Of a stretch of DNA of 29,459 nt, positions 1 to 7,842 are shown one piece after another. Under the pieces are notes generated by a model that saw nothing but the letters and a program-made list of their open reading frames with translations, was not told the origin of the DNA and did not search any database. The position numbers were made by a program, and so were the translations under genes. This DNA is from Actinomycetes bacterium (GTDB taxonomy: Bacteria; Actinomycetota; Actinomycetes; Actinomycetales; Actinomycetaceae): positions 1 through 29,459 of the forward strand of contig JAEWHO010000016.1 of assembly GCA_023387755.1 (NCBI GenBank), written 5' to 3'. Position 1 is the stretch's first letter, and every line of letters starts with the position of its first letter.

Positions 1-1258
1 GCCCTTGGCCGTACAGTTCGCTGACGCCGGGCACGACGTCATCGGGGTGGATGTGAACGAAACCACCGTGCAGATGATTAATGAGGCCAAGGAGCCGTTC
101 CCCGGGGAAGCGCACCTGCAAGAAAAGCTCTCCGAACTCGTCCCTGCCGGTCGCCTGCGCGCCACCACCGACTACGCCGAAGCTATCCCCACCGCAGAAG
201 CCATCGTGCTGGTGGTCCCGCTCTTCGTCAACGACCAAACCTGGGAGCCGGACTTCGGCTGGATGGACGCCGCCACCCGCTCCCTCGCCCCGCATATCAA
301 ACCTGGCGTGTTGATCTCGTATGAAACCACCCTGCCGGTGGGAACCACCCGCAACCGTTGGAAGCCGCTCATCGAAGAGGGTTCGGGCCTGAAGGAAGGC
401 TACGATTTCCACCTTGTTTTCTCCCCGGAGCGGGTGCTGACCGGGCGCGTCTTTGAGGACCTGCGCCGCTATCCCAAGCTGGTCGGCGGGCTGAGTGAAG
501 CCGGTACGAAGAAGGCCATCGACTTCTACGAATCGGTCCTGACCTTTGATGAGCGCCCTGACCTTGACCGCCCCAACGGCGTGTGGGATATGGGCTCCGC
601 CGAGGCCGCCGAGATGGCGAAACTCGCGGAAACCACCTACCGGGATGTCAATATCGCGCTCGCGAACCAGTTCGCCGTCTACGCCGATAAGGTCGGCATC
701 GACGTTATGAAAGTCATCGACGCCTGTAACTCCCAGCCCTACTCCCATATTCACCGGCCCGGGATCGCGGTGGGCGGGCACTGTATCCCCGTCTACCCGC
801 GCCTATACCTGTCCACCGACGGGGACGCCTCCGTGGTTCGCACCGCCCGCCAGCACAATGCCGGTATGCCCCTATACGTGGTGCGCCGCGTGGAGCAGAT
901 CCTTGGCAGCCTGAAAGACAAGAAGGTGGCTGTGCTGGGCGCCTCCTACCGTGGCAAGGTGAAAGAAACCGCGTTCTCCGGCGTCTTCGCCACCGTGGAA
1001 GAACTCGCCGCCCGTGGGGCTGAGGTGGCCGTGCACGATCCCATGTTCACCGATGAGGAACTCGCCGGATACGGTTTCACGCCCTACCACCTGGGGGAGA
1101 ACGTCGACGCCGTTATCGTGCAGACCGACCACCCCGAATATGCCGAGGTGAAACCGGCTGATTTCCCGGGCGTTGCCCTCCTGTTCGATGGCCGCCGCAT
1201 TACCGATGCCAAGCTGTGGGAAGGCACCCCGCGTTTGGTGATTGGAGATGCCTCCTAG
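1..1258 (+). CDS. Nucleotide-sugar dehydrogenase (UDP-ManNAc/UDP-GlcNAc 6-dehydrogenase type), 5' truncated
   Basis: Oxidises C6 of a UDP-sugar to a uronic acid with NAD+, supplying a precursor for surface polysaccharide. The start lies outside the window: the frame is already open at base 2, and the first residues (P-L-A-V-Q-F-A-D-A-G-H) are the middle of the N-terminal Rossmann fold, so the GxGYVG motif is missing. Counting the TTG codon at base 5 as residue 1, visible motifs are the VFSPERV stretch (about 138-144), the AKLAETTYRDVN helix with a conserved Lys (206), and VGGHCIPVYP with catalytic Cys260. The C-terminal UDP-binding domain starts near KVAVLGASYRGKVKET. The GGHCIPV form of the active site fits the WecC/WbpA branch better than UDP-glucose dehydrogenase. 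The stop is 3 bp before the next gene, so the two are probably co-transcribed. The family is certain; the exact sugar is not. Confidence 0.9.
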   Translation, partial: PLAVQFADAGHDVIGVDVNETTVQMINEAKEPFPGEAHLQEKLSELVPAGRLRATTDYAEAIPTAEAIVLVVPLFVNDQTWEPDFGWMDAATRSLAPHIKPGVLISYETTLPVGTTRNRWKPLIEEGSGLKEGYDFHLVFSPERVLTGRVFEDLRRYPKLVGGLSEAGTKKAIDFYESVLTFDERPDLDRPNGVWDMGSAEAAEMAKLAETTYRDVNIALANQFAVYADKVGIDVMKVIDACNSQPYSHIHRPGIAVGGHCIPVYPRLYLSTDGDASVVRTARQHNAGMPLYVVRRVEQILGSLKDKKVAVLGASYRGKVKETAFSGVFATVEELAARGAEVAVHDPMFTDEELAGYGFTPYHLGENVDAVIVQTDHPEYAEVKPADFPGVALLFDGRRITDAKLWEGTPRLVIGDAS

Positions 1259-1261
1259 CCT

Positions 1262-2233
1262 ATGCATGCACAGACCGTAACCGCCGTCGTCGTCGCCTAT
1301 AATCGGCGGGATTTGCTCACCCAGACCCTTACCGCGCTGGCGGGCCAATCGCGCCCGGTGGATCGTGTTTTAGTTATTGATAACGCGTCCACAGACGATT
1401 CGGCTGCGGTTGCCACCGCGCATCCGGTGGGAGCTGAAGTGATCACCATGCCGCGGAATCTGGGCGGCGCGGGCGGTTTTACGGCTGGTATTGCCCGGGC
1501 CGTCAATGCCGGGGCGGACCTGGTATGGCTCATGGATGATGACACCATCCCCTCGGCCACCGCTTTGGAAGCGCTCCTCCAGGCCCGCGCGGACTATCCG
1601 GGAACGCCGGCGGTCCTCGCTTCCCGGGCAGTGTGGAAAGACGGCCGGCAGCACCCGATGAACACGCCTCGGAACCGGCCCGGGGCGAGTCGGGAGCTGC
1701 GGCAACATGCGGCCCAGATCGATACCCGGCAGATCCGCTCGGCATCCTTTGTGTCGGTGCTGATTGATGCACGCGCAATCTGGGAGGATGGGCTGCCGGA
1801 GGCGGACTTCTTCCTGTGGAACGACGACTTCGAATATACGGCCCGGCTGCTGCGCCACCGCGTAGGGCTGTATGTGCCGGCCTCCGTCGTCACCCATATG
1901 ACGCGCACGTTCGGGGCATCCGAGGTGGACCCGGGGGCGCGTTTCTACAATGAGGTGCGCAATAAGATTTGGGTGTTCACCCGCAGTGAAGCCCTCAACC
2001 CGGTAGAAAAGCTCCTCTATGGGGGGCGCAGTGTGCTGCGCTGGCTACAAACCCTAGCGGCCTCGGGCCAGAAGCGGGCGCTGCTGGAATACGCCGGGCA
2101 AGGGATTCGTGATGCCACCTTGCCGCCGGTCCCCTCCCACGATATTTTTGCCGACACTCCCGTTCATGCTGACGTTTGCGCGATTCAGCGCCGCGCCGGC
2201 CTCCTCGCTGCGGAACTCCAGGGCTATGCCTAA
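1262..2233 (+). CDS. Family 2 glycosyltransferase, GlfT1/rhamnosyltransferase-like
   Basis: Predicted cytoplasmic GT-A glycosyltransferase of 323 residues. The N-terminus has the GT2 signature (TAVVVAYNRRDLL, then VLVIDNASTD). NLGGAGGF follows near residue 66, and the metal-binding acidic motif WLMDDDTIP has its Asp triplet at 92-94. A second acidic motif (FLWNDDFEYTARL, about 182-194) matches the catalytic-base region of this subgroup. The NLGGAGGF plus WLxDDD combination is shared with mycobacterial GlfT1 and rhamnosyl/galactofuranosyltransferases that start polysaccharide chains, so linkage to a galactan further downstream is plausible. The ATG is 3 bp after the dehydrogenase stop, and the 3' end overlaps the next glycosyltransferase by 8 bp. 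Donor and acceptor cannot be read from sequence. Confidence 0.88.
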   Translation: MHAQTVTAVVVAYNRRDLLTQTLTALAGQSRPVDRVLVIDNASTDDSAAVATAHPVGAEVITMPRNLGGAGGFTAGIARAVNAGADLVWLMDDDTIPSATALEALLQARADYPGTPAVLASRAVWKDGRQHPMNTPRNRPGASRELRQHAAQIDTRQIRSASFVSVLIDARAIWEDGLPEADFFLWNDDFEYTARLLRHRVGLYVPASVVTHMTRTFGASEVDPGARFYNEVRNKIWVFTRSEALNPVEKLLYGGRSVLRWLQTLAASGQKRALLEYAGQGIRDATLPPVPSHDIFADTPVHADVCAIQRRAGLLAAELQGYA

Positions 2234-3053
2234 GTTCTCGGTGCTGATGTCCGCCTACGCGGGGGATGATCCCGCCCACCTGGAGCGGGCGTTGGTGTCG
2301 GTGAGCCGCGACCAGCAGCTGGCCCCGGACCAAATCGTGCTGGTCCAAGACGGGCCCGTACCCGCCGATCTGGCGGCTGTGATTGATCGTGCCGCAGAGA
2401 TCTGCGCCCCGGTGCCGGTCACGCCAGTGCCGCTCCCGGATAACCGCGGGCTGGCCCTCGCCTTGCGGGCCGGAATGCGGGCCTGCGAGCACGACGTGAT
2501 CGCGCGTGCGGATGCGGACGATATCTGCCTGCCCGAGCGTTTTGCGCGCCAGATCCCGCTGATGGAGGACCTGGATTTACTGGGGTCCGCCATTGCGGAG
2601 TTTCACGACGACGCCGCCGCGCCCGGTCTGGTTCGCGCCTTGCCGGAGACGGCTGCGGAGATCCGCGCTATCTTGCCGCTGCGGGACCCCTTCAATCACC
2701 CCTCAGTGGTGTTGCGCGCCAGCGCCGCCGCACAGGCGGGCGGCTACGATAACCTCACCTGCATGGAGGACTACTGGCTCTTCGCCCGCATGGTGCACGC
2801 TGGTGCGCGGGTGGCGAACCTGCCCGATGTGTTGGTGCTCTACCGGGTGGGGGATGGGGCCTATCACCGGCGTGGCGGCTGGCGAATGTTGCGCGGGGAA
2901 TGGCAGCTCCAACGAGCGATGCGCCAGGCGGGGATGACCACCCCGGTACAGTACGTACGCAACCTGGCGGTGCGAGGCGGCTACCGGTTGATTCCGGCGT
3001 GGGTGCGCAGGCCCCTGTACCGGGTGGCAATGCGAACCCGCTGGAAGCGGTGA
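2226..3053 (+). CDS. Family 2 glycosyltransferase, AmsE-like
   Basis: GT-A family 2 enzyme of 275 residues. The start chosen is the ATG at 2226, because the conserved beta-strand (FSVLMSAYAGDDP) begins right after it; sequence further upstream in this frame overlaps the preceding gene and looks non-native. Motifs: IVLVQDGP (about 37-44), NRGLALALRAGM (73-84), and the DxD-type metal site RADADD (94-99). DPFNHPSVVLR and the downstream GGYDN...MEDYWLFARM region are typical of amylovoran AmsE-like transferases. The gene overlaps the previous one by 8 bp (ATGCCTAA), consistent with translational coupling. It is the last + strand gene before the convergent mgtE. Likely adds one sugar during surface-polysaccharide assembly; sugar unknown. 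Confidence 0.88.
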   Translation: MPKFSVLMSAYAGDDPAHLERALVSVSRDQQLAPDQIVLVQDGPVPADLAAVIDRAAEICAPVPVTPVPLPDNRGLALALRAGMRACEHDVIARADADDICLPERFARQIPLMEDLDLLGSAIAEFHDDAAAPGLVRALPETAAEIRAILPLRDPFNHPSVVLRASAAAQAGGYDNLTCMEDYWLFARMVHAGARVANLPDVLVLYRVGDGAYHRRGGWRMLRGEWQLQRAMRQAGMTTPVQYVRNLAVRGGYRLIPAWVRRPLYRVAMRTRWKR

Positions 3054-3070
3054 GCCGTTCAGCACCGCGT

Positions 3071-3086
3071 ACCGGCTGGCGCCGGT
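3071..3086. terminator. Inverted repeat between convergent genes, possible bidirectional terminator
   Basis: A perfect 6-bp inverted repeat (ACCGGC, loop TGGC, GCCGGT) lies in the 36-bp gap between the glycosyltransferase stop and the mgtE stop. There is no T-tract on either strand, so a classical intrinsic terminator is not certain. Position and symmetry suggest a shared transcription end. Confidence 0.4.
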
Positions 3087-3089
3087 GAG

Positions 3090-4433
3090 CTAGATTCCCA
3101 GCACTGTTTTTGCGATGAGGAAGTACATGATCAGGCCCGTCGCGTCGCAGAAGGTGGAGATGAACGGGTTGGAGAATACAGCCGGGTCCGCTCCCACCGC
3201 CTTGGCGATAATCGGCATAATCCCGCCTATCGAGGCCGCCATCGTGCAGACGCTGAGCAGTGTCAGCCCAATGACTAGCCCGATATTCACACCGTAAATC
3301 GCCGTCGCAATTACGAATCCCAGCGAACCCAGTACGGCGCCGAGCGTGAACCCGACTCGCGCTTCACGCCACAGCACTGCGCCAACATCTCGGGACCACA
3401 CATCGCCGAGCGCAAGCGCGCGCGTGACGGTGGTGGCCGCCTGGTTACCGGTATTCCCGCCGGTGCCGGTCAGCAGCGGGATGAACAGGGCCAGCACCAC
3501 TACCTTGTCCAGCGTGGATTCGAAGATCTCCAACACCTGCACGGTCAGTACCGCGGAGACTGCCAGTACCAGCAGCCAGACAATACGTGCCTTAACTACC
3601 GAGAACACCGGCGTCGACAGGTAGGGGCGGCGGAGCGGCTCGTGACCACCGTGGCGGGCGGCGTCCTCAGTTTCGGCGGCCTCGACGATTTCGAGGGCGT
3701 CGTCAACGGTGAGGACCCCCACGATCCGCTGTTCGCCGTCTACCACGGGCATACCAATATGCCCCAGGGCGATAAGCTGACGGGCGGCGTCTTCCTCGTC
3801 ATCGGTGGCGAGCGCCGCCACCGGATCGGACATCAGCGCTTCTACCGGCGTATCTGGATCGGCGGTGAAAAGGTCGCGTAGGGACACCACGCCCACCAGC
3901 CGCCGGGTATCGTCCATCACCGGCACCATGTAGAGGGTTTCGTATTCAGCTTCCCGACGGCGCAGCAGCTCCAAGGCAAAACCGGCCGTGCGATGATGCC
4001 GGATCGGCACAACCTCGGGGGACATACGCCTTCCGATTGACCCCCGCGGGTAGCCGAGCAGCGTGGAGGTGAGTTCTCGTTCGTGCCGGCTCAGGCCCCG
4101 CAGCAGCTTATCGGCAACGGTTGCCGGGACTTCGTCGAGGAGGGCGGCCCGGTCGTCGGGGTCGAGGTCAGTGAAGATCGCGGTGACGTCTTCGGCCCGC
4201 AGCGCTTCTAGCAGGTCGGCTTGGTGGCCGGCGTCCAGGGCTTCGAAAACTTCTAGGGCGCGGTCCTTGGCGAGGAGGCGGAAGACGATGGCGGCGCGTT
4301 TAGGGGGGACGTGCTCAACAATGCTGATGAGGTCCGGGATGGAGGTGTCGGCGGCCAGGGCTGACAGCCCGGGCATATCCGTAGGGCTCACGTCAGAAGT
4401 GAGGCGTTCTTCGAGTTCTGCCAGCATGTCCAC
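3090..4433 (-). CDS. mgtE: MgtE-family magnesium transporter
   Basis: Gated Mg2+ channel of the inner membrane, 447 residues, the usual family length. Order of parts: N-terminal superhelical MgtE_N domain (about 1-130, repeats such as AIFTDLDPDDRAALLDEV), a tandem CBS pair (about 140-255, with DTRRLVGVVSLRDL and QRIVGVLTVDDALEIV), then five hydrophobic helices from about 280 to the end (VWLLVLAVSAVLTVQV; LLTGTGGNTGNQAATT; the final FISTFCDATGLIMYFLIA). The GNTGNQ segment and the Asp in the last helix are family hallmarks of the pore. Start is GTG 4433 or ATG 4427; AAAGGTAGG upstream serves both, and the ATG has the better spacing. It sits on the opposite strand between polysaccharide genes and diverges from glf. 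No M-box riboswitch is recognisable upstream. Confidence 0.96.
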   Translation of the reverse strand: MDMLAELEERLTSDVSPTDMPGLSALAADTSIPDLISIVEHVPPKRAAIVFRLLAKDRALEVFEALDAGHQADLLEALRAEDVTAIFTDLDPDDRAALLDEVPATVADKLLRGLSRHERELTSTLLGYPRGSIGRRMSPEVVPIRHHRTAGFALELLRRREAEYETLYMVPVMDDTRRLVGVVSLRDLFTADPDTPVEALMSDPVAALATDDEEDAARQLIALGHIGMPVVDGEQRIVGVLTVDDALEIVEAAETEDAARHGGHEPLRRPYLSTPVFSVVKARIVWLLVLAVSAVLTVQVLEIFESTLDKVVVLALFIPLLTGTGGNTGNQAATTVTRALALGDVWSRDVGAVLWREARVGFTLGAVLGSLGFVIATAIYGVNIGLVIGLTLLSVCTMAASIGGIMPIIAKAVGADPAVFSNPFISTFCDATGLIMYFLIAKTVLGI

Positions 4434-4452
4434 ACCTACCTTTGCGCGGTTA

Positions 4453-4474
4453 TGTGCCCGGTAGTCCGGGCGCA
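4453..4474. other. Inverted repeat in the mgtE-glf divergent region
   Basis: GCCCGG (4456-4461) and CCGGGC (4466-4471) form a perfect stem around TAGT. As + strand RNA the stem extends to 9 bp with one G.U pair (4453-4461 with 4466-4474); as - strand RNA the extension breaks. It lies 20 bp upstream of the mgtE start, in its probable leader, and about 60 bp before the proposed glf -10 box. Could be an operator or a leader hairpin; no direct evidence favours either. Confidence 0.35.
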
Positions 4475-4489
4475 GGTGGCGAGAAAAAA

Positions 4490-4505
4490 TACCCCCTGGG
4501 GGAGT
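4490..4505. promoter_or_regulatory. C5-T-G5 palindrome, possible metal-sensor operator
   Basis: CCCCC (4492-4496), T, GGGGG (4498-4502) form a compact palindrome with flanks TA on the left and AGT on the right (TACCCCCTGGGGGAGT). G-tract inverted repeats of this form with TA/AGT flanks recall operators of CsoR/RcnR-family metal-sensing repressors. On the - strand a TATTTT hexamer (4490-4485) follows immediately, where an mgtE -10 box could sit. No CsoR-family gene is present in the window, so the assignment is by resemblance only. Confidence 0.3.
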
Positions 4506-4532
4506 CTAACCCGCCAGCGCTGTTCCTGCCGA

Positions 4533-4538
4533 TACACT
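4533..4538 (+). promoter_or_regulatory. Candidate -10 box for glf
   Basis: TACACT fits the TANNNT pattern of actinobacterial sigma-A -10 boxes. It would place the transcript start about 25 bp before the glf ATG, leaving room for the AGGAAGG ribosome site at 4559-4565. No convincing -35 hexamer is visible 16-19 bp upstream. Confidence 0.35.
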
Positions 4539-4570
4539 GGAGGGCAGCGCGAGAAACTAGGAAGGTTCGT

Positions 4571-5746
4571 ATGGATATTGACGTTCTCGTAGTCGGCTCT
4601 GGATTTTACGGTTTAACCGTGGCGGAGCGCTGCGCCCGTGAGCTCGGTTTGAAGGTGGCCGTCATTGAACGCCGTCACCATATCGGTGGCAATGCGTACT
4701 CGGAAGCTGAACCGACCACCGGCATCGAGATCCACCGCTACGGTGCCCACCTGTTTCATACCTCCAATGAACGTGTGTGGGAGTACGTGAATCGGTTTAC
4801 CACCTTCACTAATTACGTCCACCACGTTTACACCACGGTGGGCGGCGAGGTGTATCCGATGCCGATTAACCTCGGAACCGTCAACCAGTTCTTCCGCGCC
4901 CATATGACGCCGGATGAAGCCCGCGCCACGATTATTGAACAGTCTGCGGAACTGGGCGATAAAGAGCCGGAAAACCTGGAAGAAAAAGCGATTTCGCTGA
5001 TCGGCCGGCCACTATACGAGGCCTTCATTAAGGGATATACCGCCAAACAGTGGCAAACCTCCCCGCAGGAACTACCGCCGGGGATCATCTCCCGACTGCC
5101 GGTGCGCTACACCTACGACAACCGGTATTTCTCCGATAAGTACGAAGGTTTGCCGACTGACGGTTATACCGCGTGGCTGGAACGAATGGCAGACCATCCG
5201 AATATCGACGTCGTACTAAACACTGACTTTTTCGATACCAGCCAACCGTACAATAAATCCTCCGCGGTGGGGCAAATCCCGATTATCTACACCGGCCCGG
5301 TGGACCGCTACTTCGACTATGAACACGGAGAGCTCTCCTGGCGCACCCTCGACTTCGAAGAGGAAGTGCTAAATGTCGGTGACTTCCAGGGCACCTCGGT
5401 GATGAATTACGGCGATGAGGATATCCCCTACACCCGTATCCACGAGTTCCGCCACTTCCATCCCGAACGGGACTACCCCCGCGATAAGACCGTGATTATG
5501 CGGGAATACTCCCGCTTCGCCAGCCGCGACGATGAGCCCTACTACCCGGTGAACACCCCGGCTGACCGGGAGCGTCTGCTGGCCTACCGGCAGGCGATGG
5601 GGCAGGAAAAGAATGTGCTCTTCGGCGGGCGGCTGGGTACCTACCAGTACCTGGATATGCATATGGCCATCGCCTCGGCGCTGACGGCGGTAGATAACCG
5701 GATCACGCCGCATGTGAAGACCGGTAGCCCGCTGACCGAAAGTTAA
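4571..5746 (+). CDS. glf: UDP-galactopyranose mutase
   Basis: Flavoenzyme of 391 residues that interconverts UDP-galactopyranose and UDP-galactofuranose, the donor for galactofuranan. The start is ATG 4571 because AGGAAGG lies 5 bp upstream and the FAD-binding fold begins at residue 4 (VLVVGSGFYGLTVAERCA, then ERRHHIGGNAYSE). Other family hallmarks: HRYGAHLFHTSNERVWEYV, the GYTAKQW helix, PVRYTYDNRYFSDKYEGLP, and the late FAD/substrate motif GGRLGTYQYLDMHMAI. Length and all motifs agree with full-length bacterial Glf. It heads a + strand run with DUF6541, glfT2, wzm and wzt, with only 3 bp before the next gene, which places it in galactan synthesis rather than general metabolism. Confidence 0.97.
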   Translation: MDIDVLVVGSGFYGLTVAERCARELGLKVAVIERRHHIGGNAYSEAEPTTGIEIHRYGAHLFHTSNERVWEYVNRFTTFTNYVHHVYTTVGGEVYPMPINLGTVNQFFRAHMTPDEARATIIEQSAELGDKEPENLEEKAISLIGRPLYEAFIKGYTAKQWQTSPQELPPGIISRLPVRYTYDNRYFSDKYEGLPTDGYTAWLERMADHPNIDVVLNTDFFDTSQPYNKSSAVGQIPIIYTGPVDRYFDYEHGELSWRTLDFEEEVLNVGDFQGTSVMNYGDEDIPYTRIHEFRHFHPERDYPRDKTVIMREYSRFASRDDEPYYPVNTPADRERLLAYRQAMGQEKNVLFGGRLGTYQYLDMHMAIASALTAVDNRITPHVKTGSPLTES

Positions 5747-5749
5747 ACC

Positions 5750-7801
5750 GTGCTGCAGTGGATCGCGCTGATCCCGGCGGTGGTGCTCGCCGTCGCGATT
5801 ATGTGGGTGCCGGGCGCACTGGTGGGATCTGCCCTGCGACTGCCGCGCCGCTGGGTTATGGCGGCTGCCCCCACCCTGGGCGTGCCGGTGGTGTCCCTGG
5901 CGGCCGTGGTAGCTCCGTGGATGGGGTGGCGGTGGGGTTGGCTTCCGCTGTTGGGTATGACGACGGCGCTCACCGTGCTGGCCGCGATCATCGGCTTGTG
6001 CCGCTTACGTATTCCGGCGGCGACTCGCCAAAAACGGGAAGTTGCTCGAGTCCGGGGCGGGCCCGCAGTACGTCCCGGTTCTATGGCCGCATGGCTGGCG
6101 CATCCGTTGGCACCTGTGGTGGCACTGCTGCTGGTGGCTGCCTATATCTCAGTAGCGTTGATCCTGGCGATCCGGCACCCAGACCGTCTCTCCCAGTCCT
6201 ATGACGCCGCCTTCCACTACAACACGGTGGTGCTCATGGCGCAGACGGGTAACGCATCCTCACTGGAGGTGTATACGGCTAACCCGGGCAGTAGCGGCTG
6301 GGCTTTCTATCCGGCAGCTTGGCATGACGTCGTCGTCCTGCTACTGCCTCTGACCGGAGGGAAAGTAGTGGAGGCCACCAATGCGATGACCTTCGCGGTG
6401 GCCGCCGTCGTCTGGCCTGCGAATATGGCGGCACTGGCTCGCTCCACCTTCGGGCGGTCCACGTCTGCGGTCACGCTTACGGTGGCCGTGAGCGCGATTG
6501 TCCCGCACTTCCCGTATTCTCTGCTCAGCTTCGGGATTCTGTATCCCACGGTCTTAGCAATGGCGATTCTCCCGGGGGCAATCGCCCTGGCGCTGCGGTT
6601 CACCCGGCCGCAAAGTTGGTGGGAACGCCTACCACTGGTGGCTGCTATGGGGGCGGCTGTTGTGGGGATTGCGCTGGCGCAAACGGCTATTGTTTTTAGC
6701 TTTGGGCTGTTCCTTTTTGTGTTCGCGCTGGTGCCTCTGGTTCATCGAAGTGTAAAAATCTGGCGTGCCAACCGTACCGAGGGGGAGCCTCGTACCCACC
6801 ACTGGTGGGGGCGGCTGCTGTGGCCCTGGCTGGTACTCGTAGCCGTCGTGGTGGGGGTTGACCGAGCCACCTGGCAGGTGGGGATGATCCGCAGTATGCG
6901 CCAGTCCTCCTCCTGGCGTCCGGATACGAGCTGGAATGGGGCATTCGGTGACGTTCTCACCCTGCACGGAGGTAATGGCGAAAATATTGGCCTGGCTGGC
7001 GTGATCCTCGGCCTGGTCACTCTCATTGGCCTCGTGGCGGCTTTGCGTAATCCCCGCCTGCGGTGGATAGGGGTGGCGCATGTGCTGGCGGCCGCACTGT
7101 ACTGTGTGGCCCGTGCGATGGCAGATCCGCTGCGGTCCTTCCTGGTGGGTGTGTGGTACTCCGATGCCTATCGGCTGACCGGTCTGTTGATCTTCACGCA
7201 GGTACTGCTTATCGCCCTGGCTGTGCCGGTTATCTACCGCTGGTTGGAGCGGGTGGTGCGCCGCCGCCAGAGCACGTTTTGGCTTCGCCCCTACCGGCTT
7301 GGGGCGGCGGCGGTCGCCGTCGCCATTCTCACCGGCGTGGTCTCCACCTCGGAGGCCCAAGAGCGGGTGTGGTGGATGTTCCGGGAGGATCGTCCAACTG
7401 CCTTGCTGGAACCTGATGAACGGGCCTTCCTGCGCAAGGCGGCAGAGATTATCCCGGATGGCGAACGGGTTGCCAATAACCCCTGGGATGGCTCGGTTAT
7501 GCTCCAGGCAATTGGGGGAGATACAGTACTCTTCCCGCATATGGATGGTCACTGGGGGATTGAGCGGTGGCGGATTGCGCAGGATCTTGCCTCAGTGCGG
7601 TATCAATCCCACATATGCTCCGCGCTCAAAGACCTGAACGTGAAATGGGTGATCAAGATGCGGGGTAAGTTCTGGCCGGACGACCCGCGGCCCTACCAAT
7701 ACCGCGGTATCGATAACGCGATTCGTAGGCATGTCGGAGAGGTAGTTCTGAAAGAAGGAGACCTGCAACTTGCTCGAATCACCGCATGTGAAGGTCAGTG
7801 A
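5750..7801 (+). CDS. Polytopic membrane protein, DUF6541-like, possible GT-C glycosyltransferase
   Basis: 683 residues with about a dozen hydrophobic helices over residues 1-540, then a soluble C-terminal part (about 540-683: RVWWMFREDRPTALLEPDE onwards) that should lie outside the membrane. The first long loop carries RLSQSYDAAFHYN near residue 150, an Asp-containing motif placed where GT-C polyprenyl-phosphate-sugar transferases keep their catalytic Asp. I recognise the family as DUF6541; its reaction is not established to my knowledge. GTG start 3 bp after glf; the stop TGA overlaps a GTG of the next frame by 4 bp. Position between glf and glfT2 suggests it modifies or extends the same glycan, or supplies a lipid-linked sugar. 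A distant resemblance in layout to mycobacterial Rv3779 is possible but unproven. Confidence 0.8.
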   Translation: MLQWIALIPAVVLAVAIMWVPGALVGSALRLPRRWVMAAAPTLGVPVVSLAAVVAPWMGWRWGWLPLLGMTTALTVLAAIIGLCRLRIPAATRQKREVARVRGGPAVRPGSMAAWLAHPLAPVVALLLVAAYISVALILAIRHPDRLSQSYDAAFHYNTVVLMAQTGNASSLEVYTANPGSSGWAFYPAAWHDVVVLLLPLTGGKVVEATNAMTFAVAAVVWPANMAALARSTFGRSTSAVTLTVAVSAIVPHFPYSLLSFGILYPTVLAMAILPGAIALALRFTRPQSWWERLPLVAAMGAAVVGIALAQTAIVFSFGLFLFVFALVPLVHRSVKIWRANRTEGEPRTHHWWGRLLWPWLVLVAVVVGVDRATWQVGMIRSMRQSSSWRPDTSWNGAFGDVLTLHGGNGENIGLAGVILGLVTLIGLVAALRNPRLRWIGVAHVLAAALYCVARAMADPLRSFLVGVWYSDAYRLTGLLIFTQVLLIALAVPVIYRWLERVVRRRQSTFWLRPYRLGAAAVAVAILTGVVSTSEAQERVWWMFREDRPTALLEPDERAFLRKAAEIIPDGERVANNPWDGSVMLQAIGGDTVLFPHMDGHWGIERWRIAQDLASVRYQSHICSALKDLNVKWVIKMRGKFWPDDPRPYQYRGIDNAIRRHVGEVVLKEGDLQLARITACEGQ

Positions 7802-7842
7802 GTACAGTAGAGGCAGACTTATCTGGTAAGGAGAAAATCCCC

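Noticed and set aside
4434..4570. Possible M-box (Mg2+) riboswitch upstream of mgtE
   Set aside because: The region is shorter than an M-box and I see none of its conserved core sequences.
6629..7552. 307-codon open frame on the - strand inside the DUF6541 gene
   Set aside because: It is antisense to a clearly coding membrane protein, its product is low-complexity (His/Pro/Gln-rich) with no recognisable motif, and long antisense frames are common in G+C-rich genes.
7798..7842. Upstream GTG start for glfT2 giving 15 extra residues
   Set aside because: The ATG at 7843 has AAGGAG at good spacing and gives the N-terminus expected for the family; the GTG cannot be excluded.
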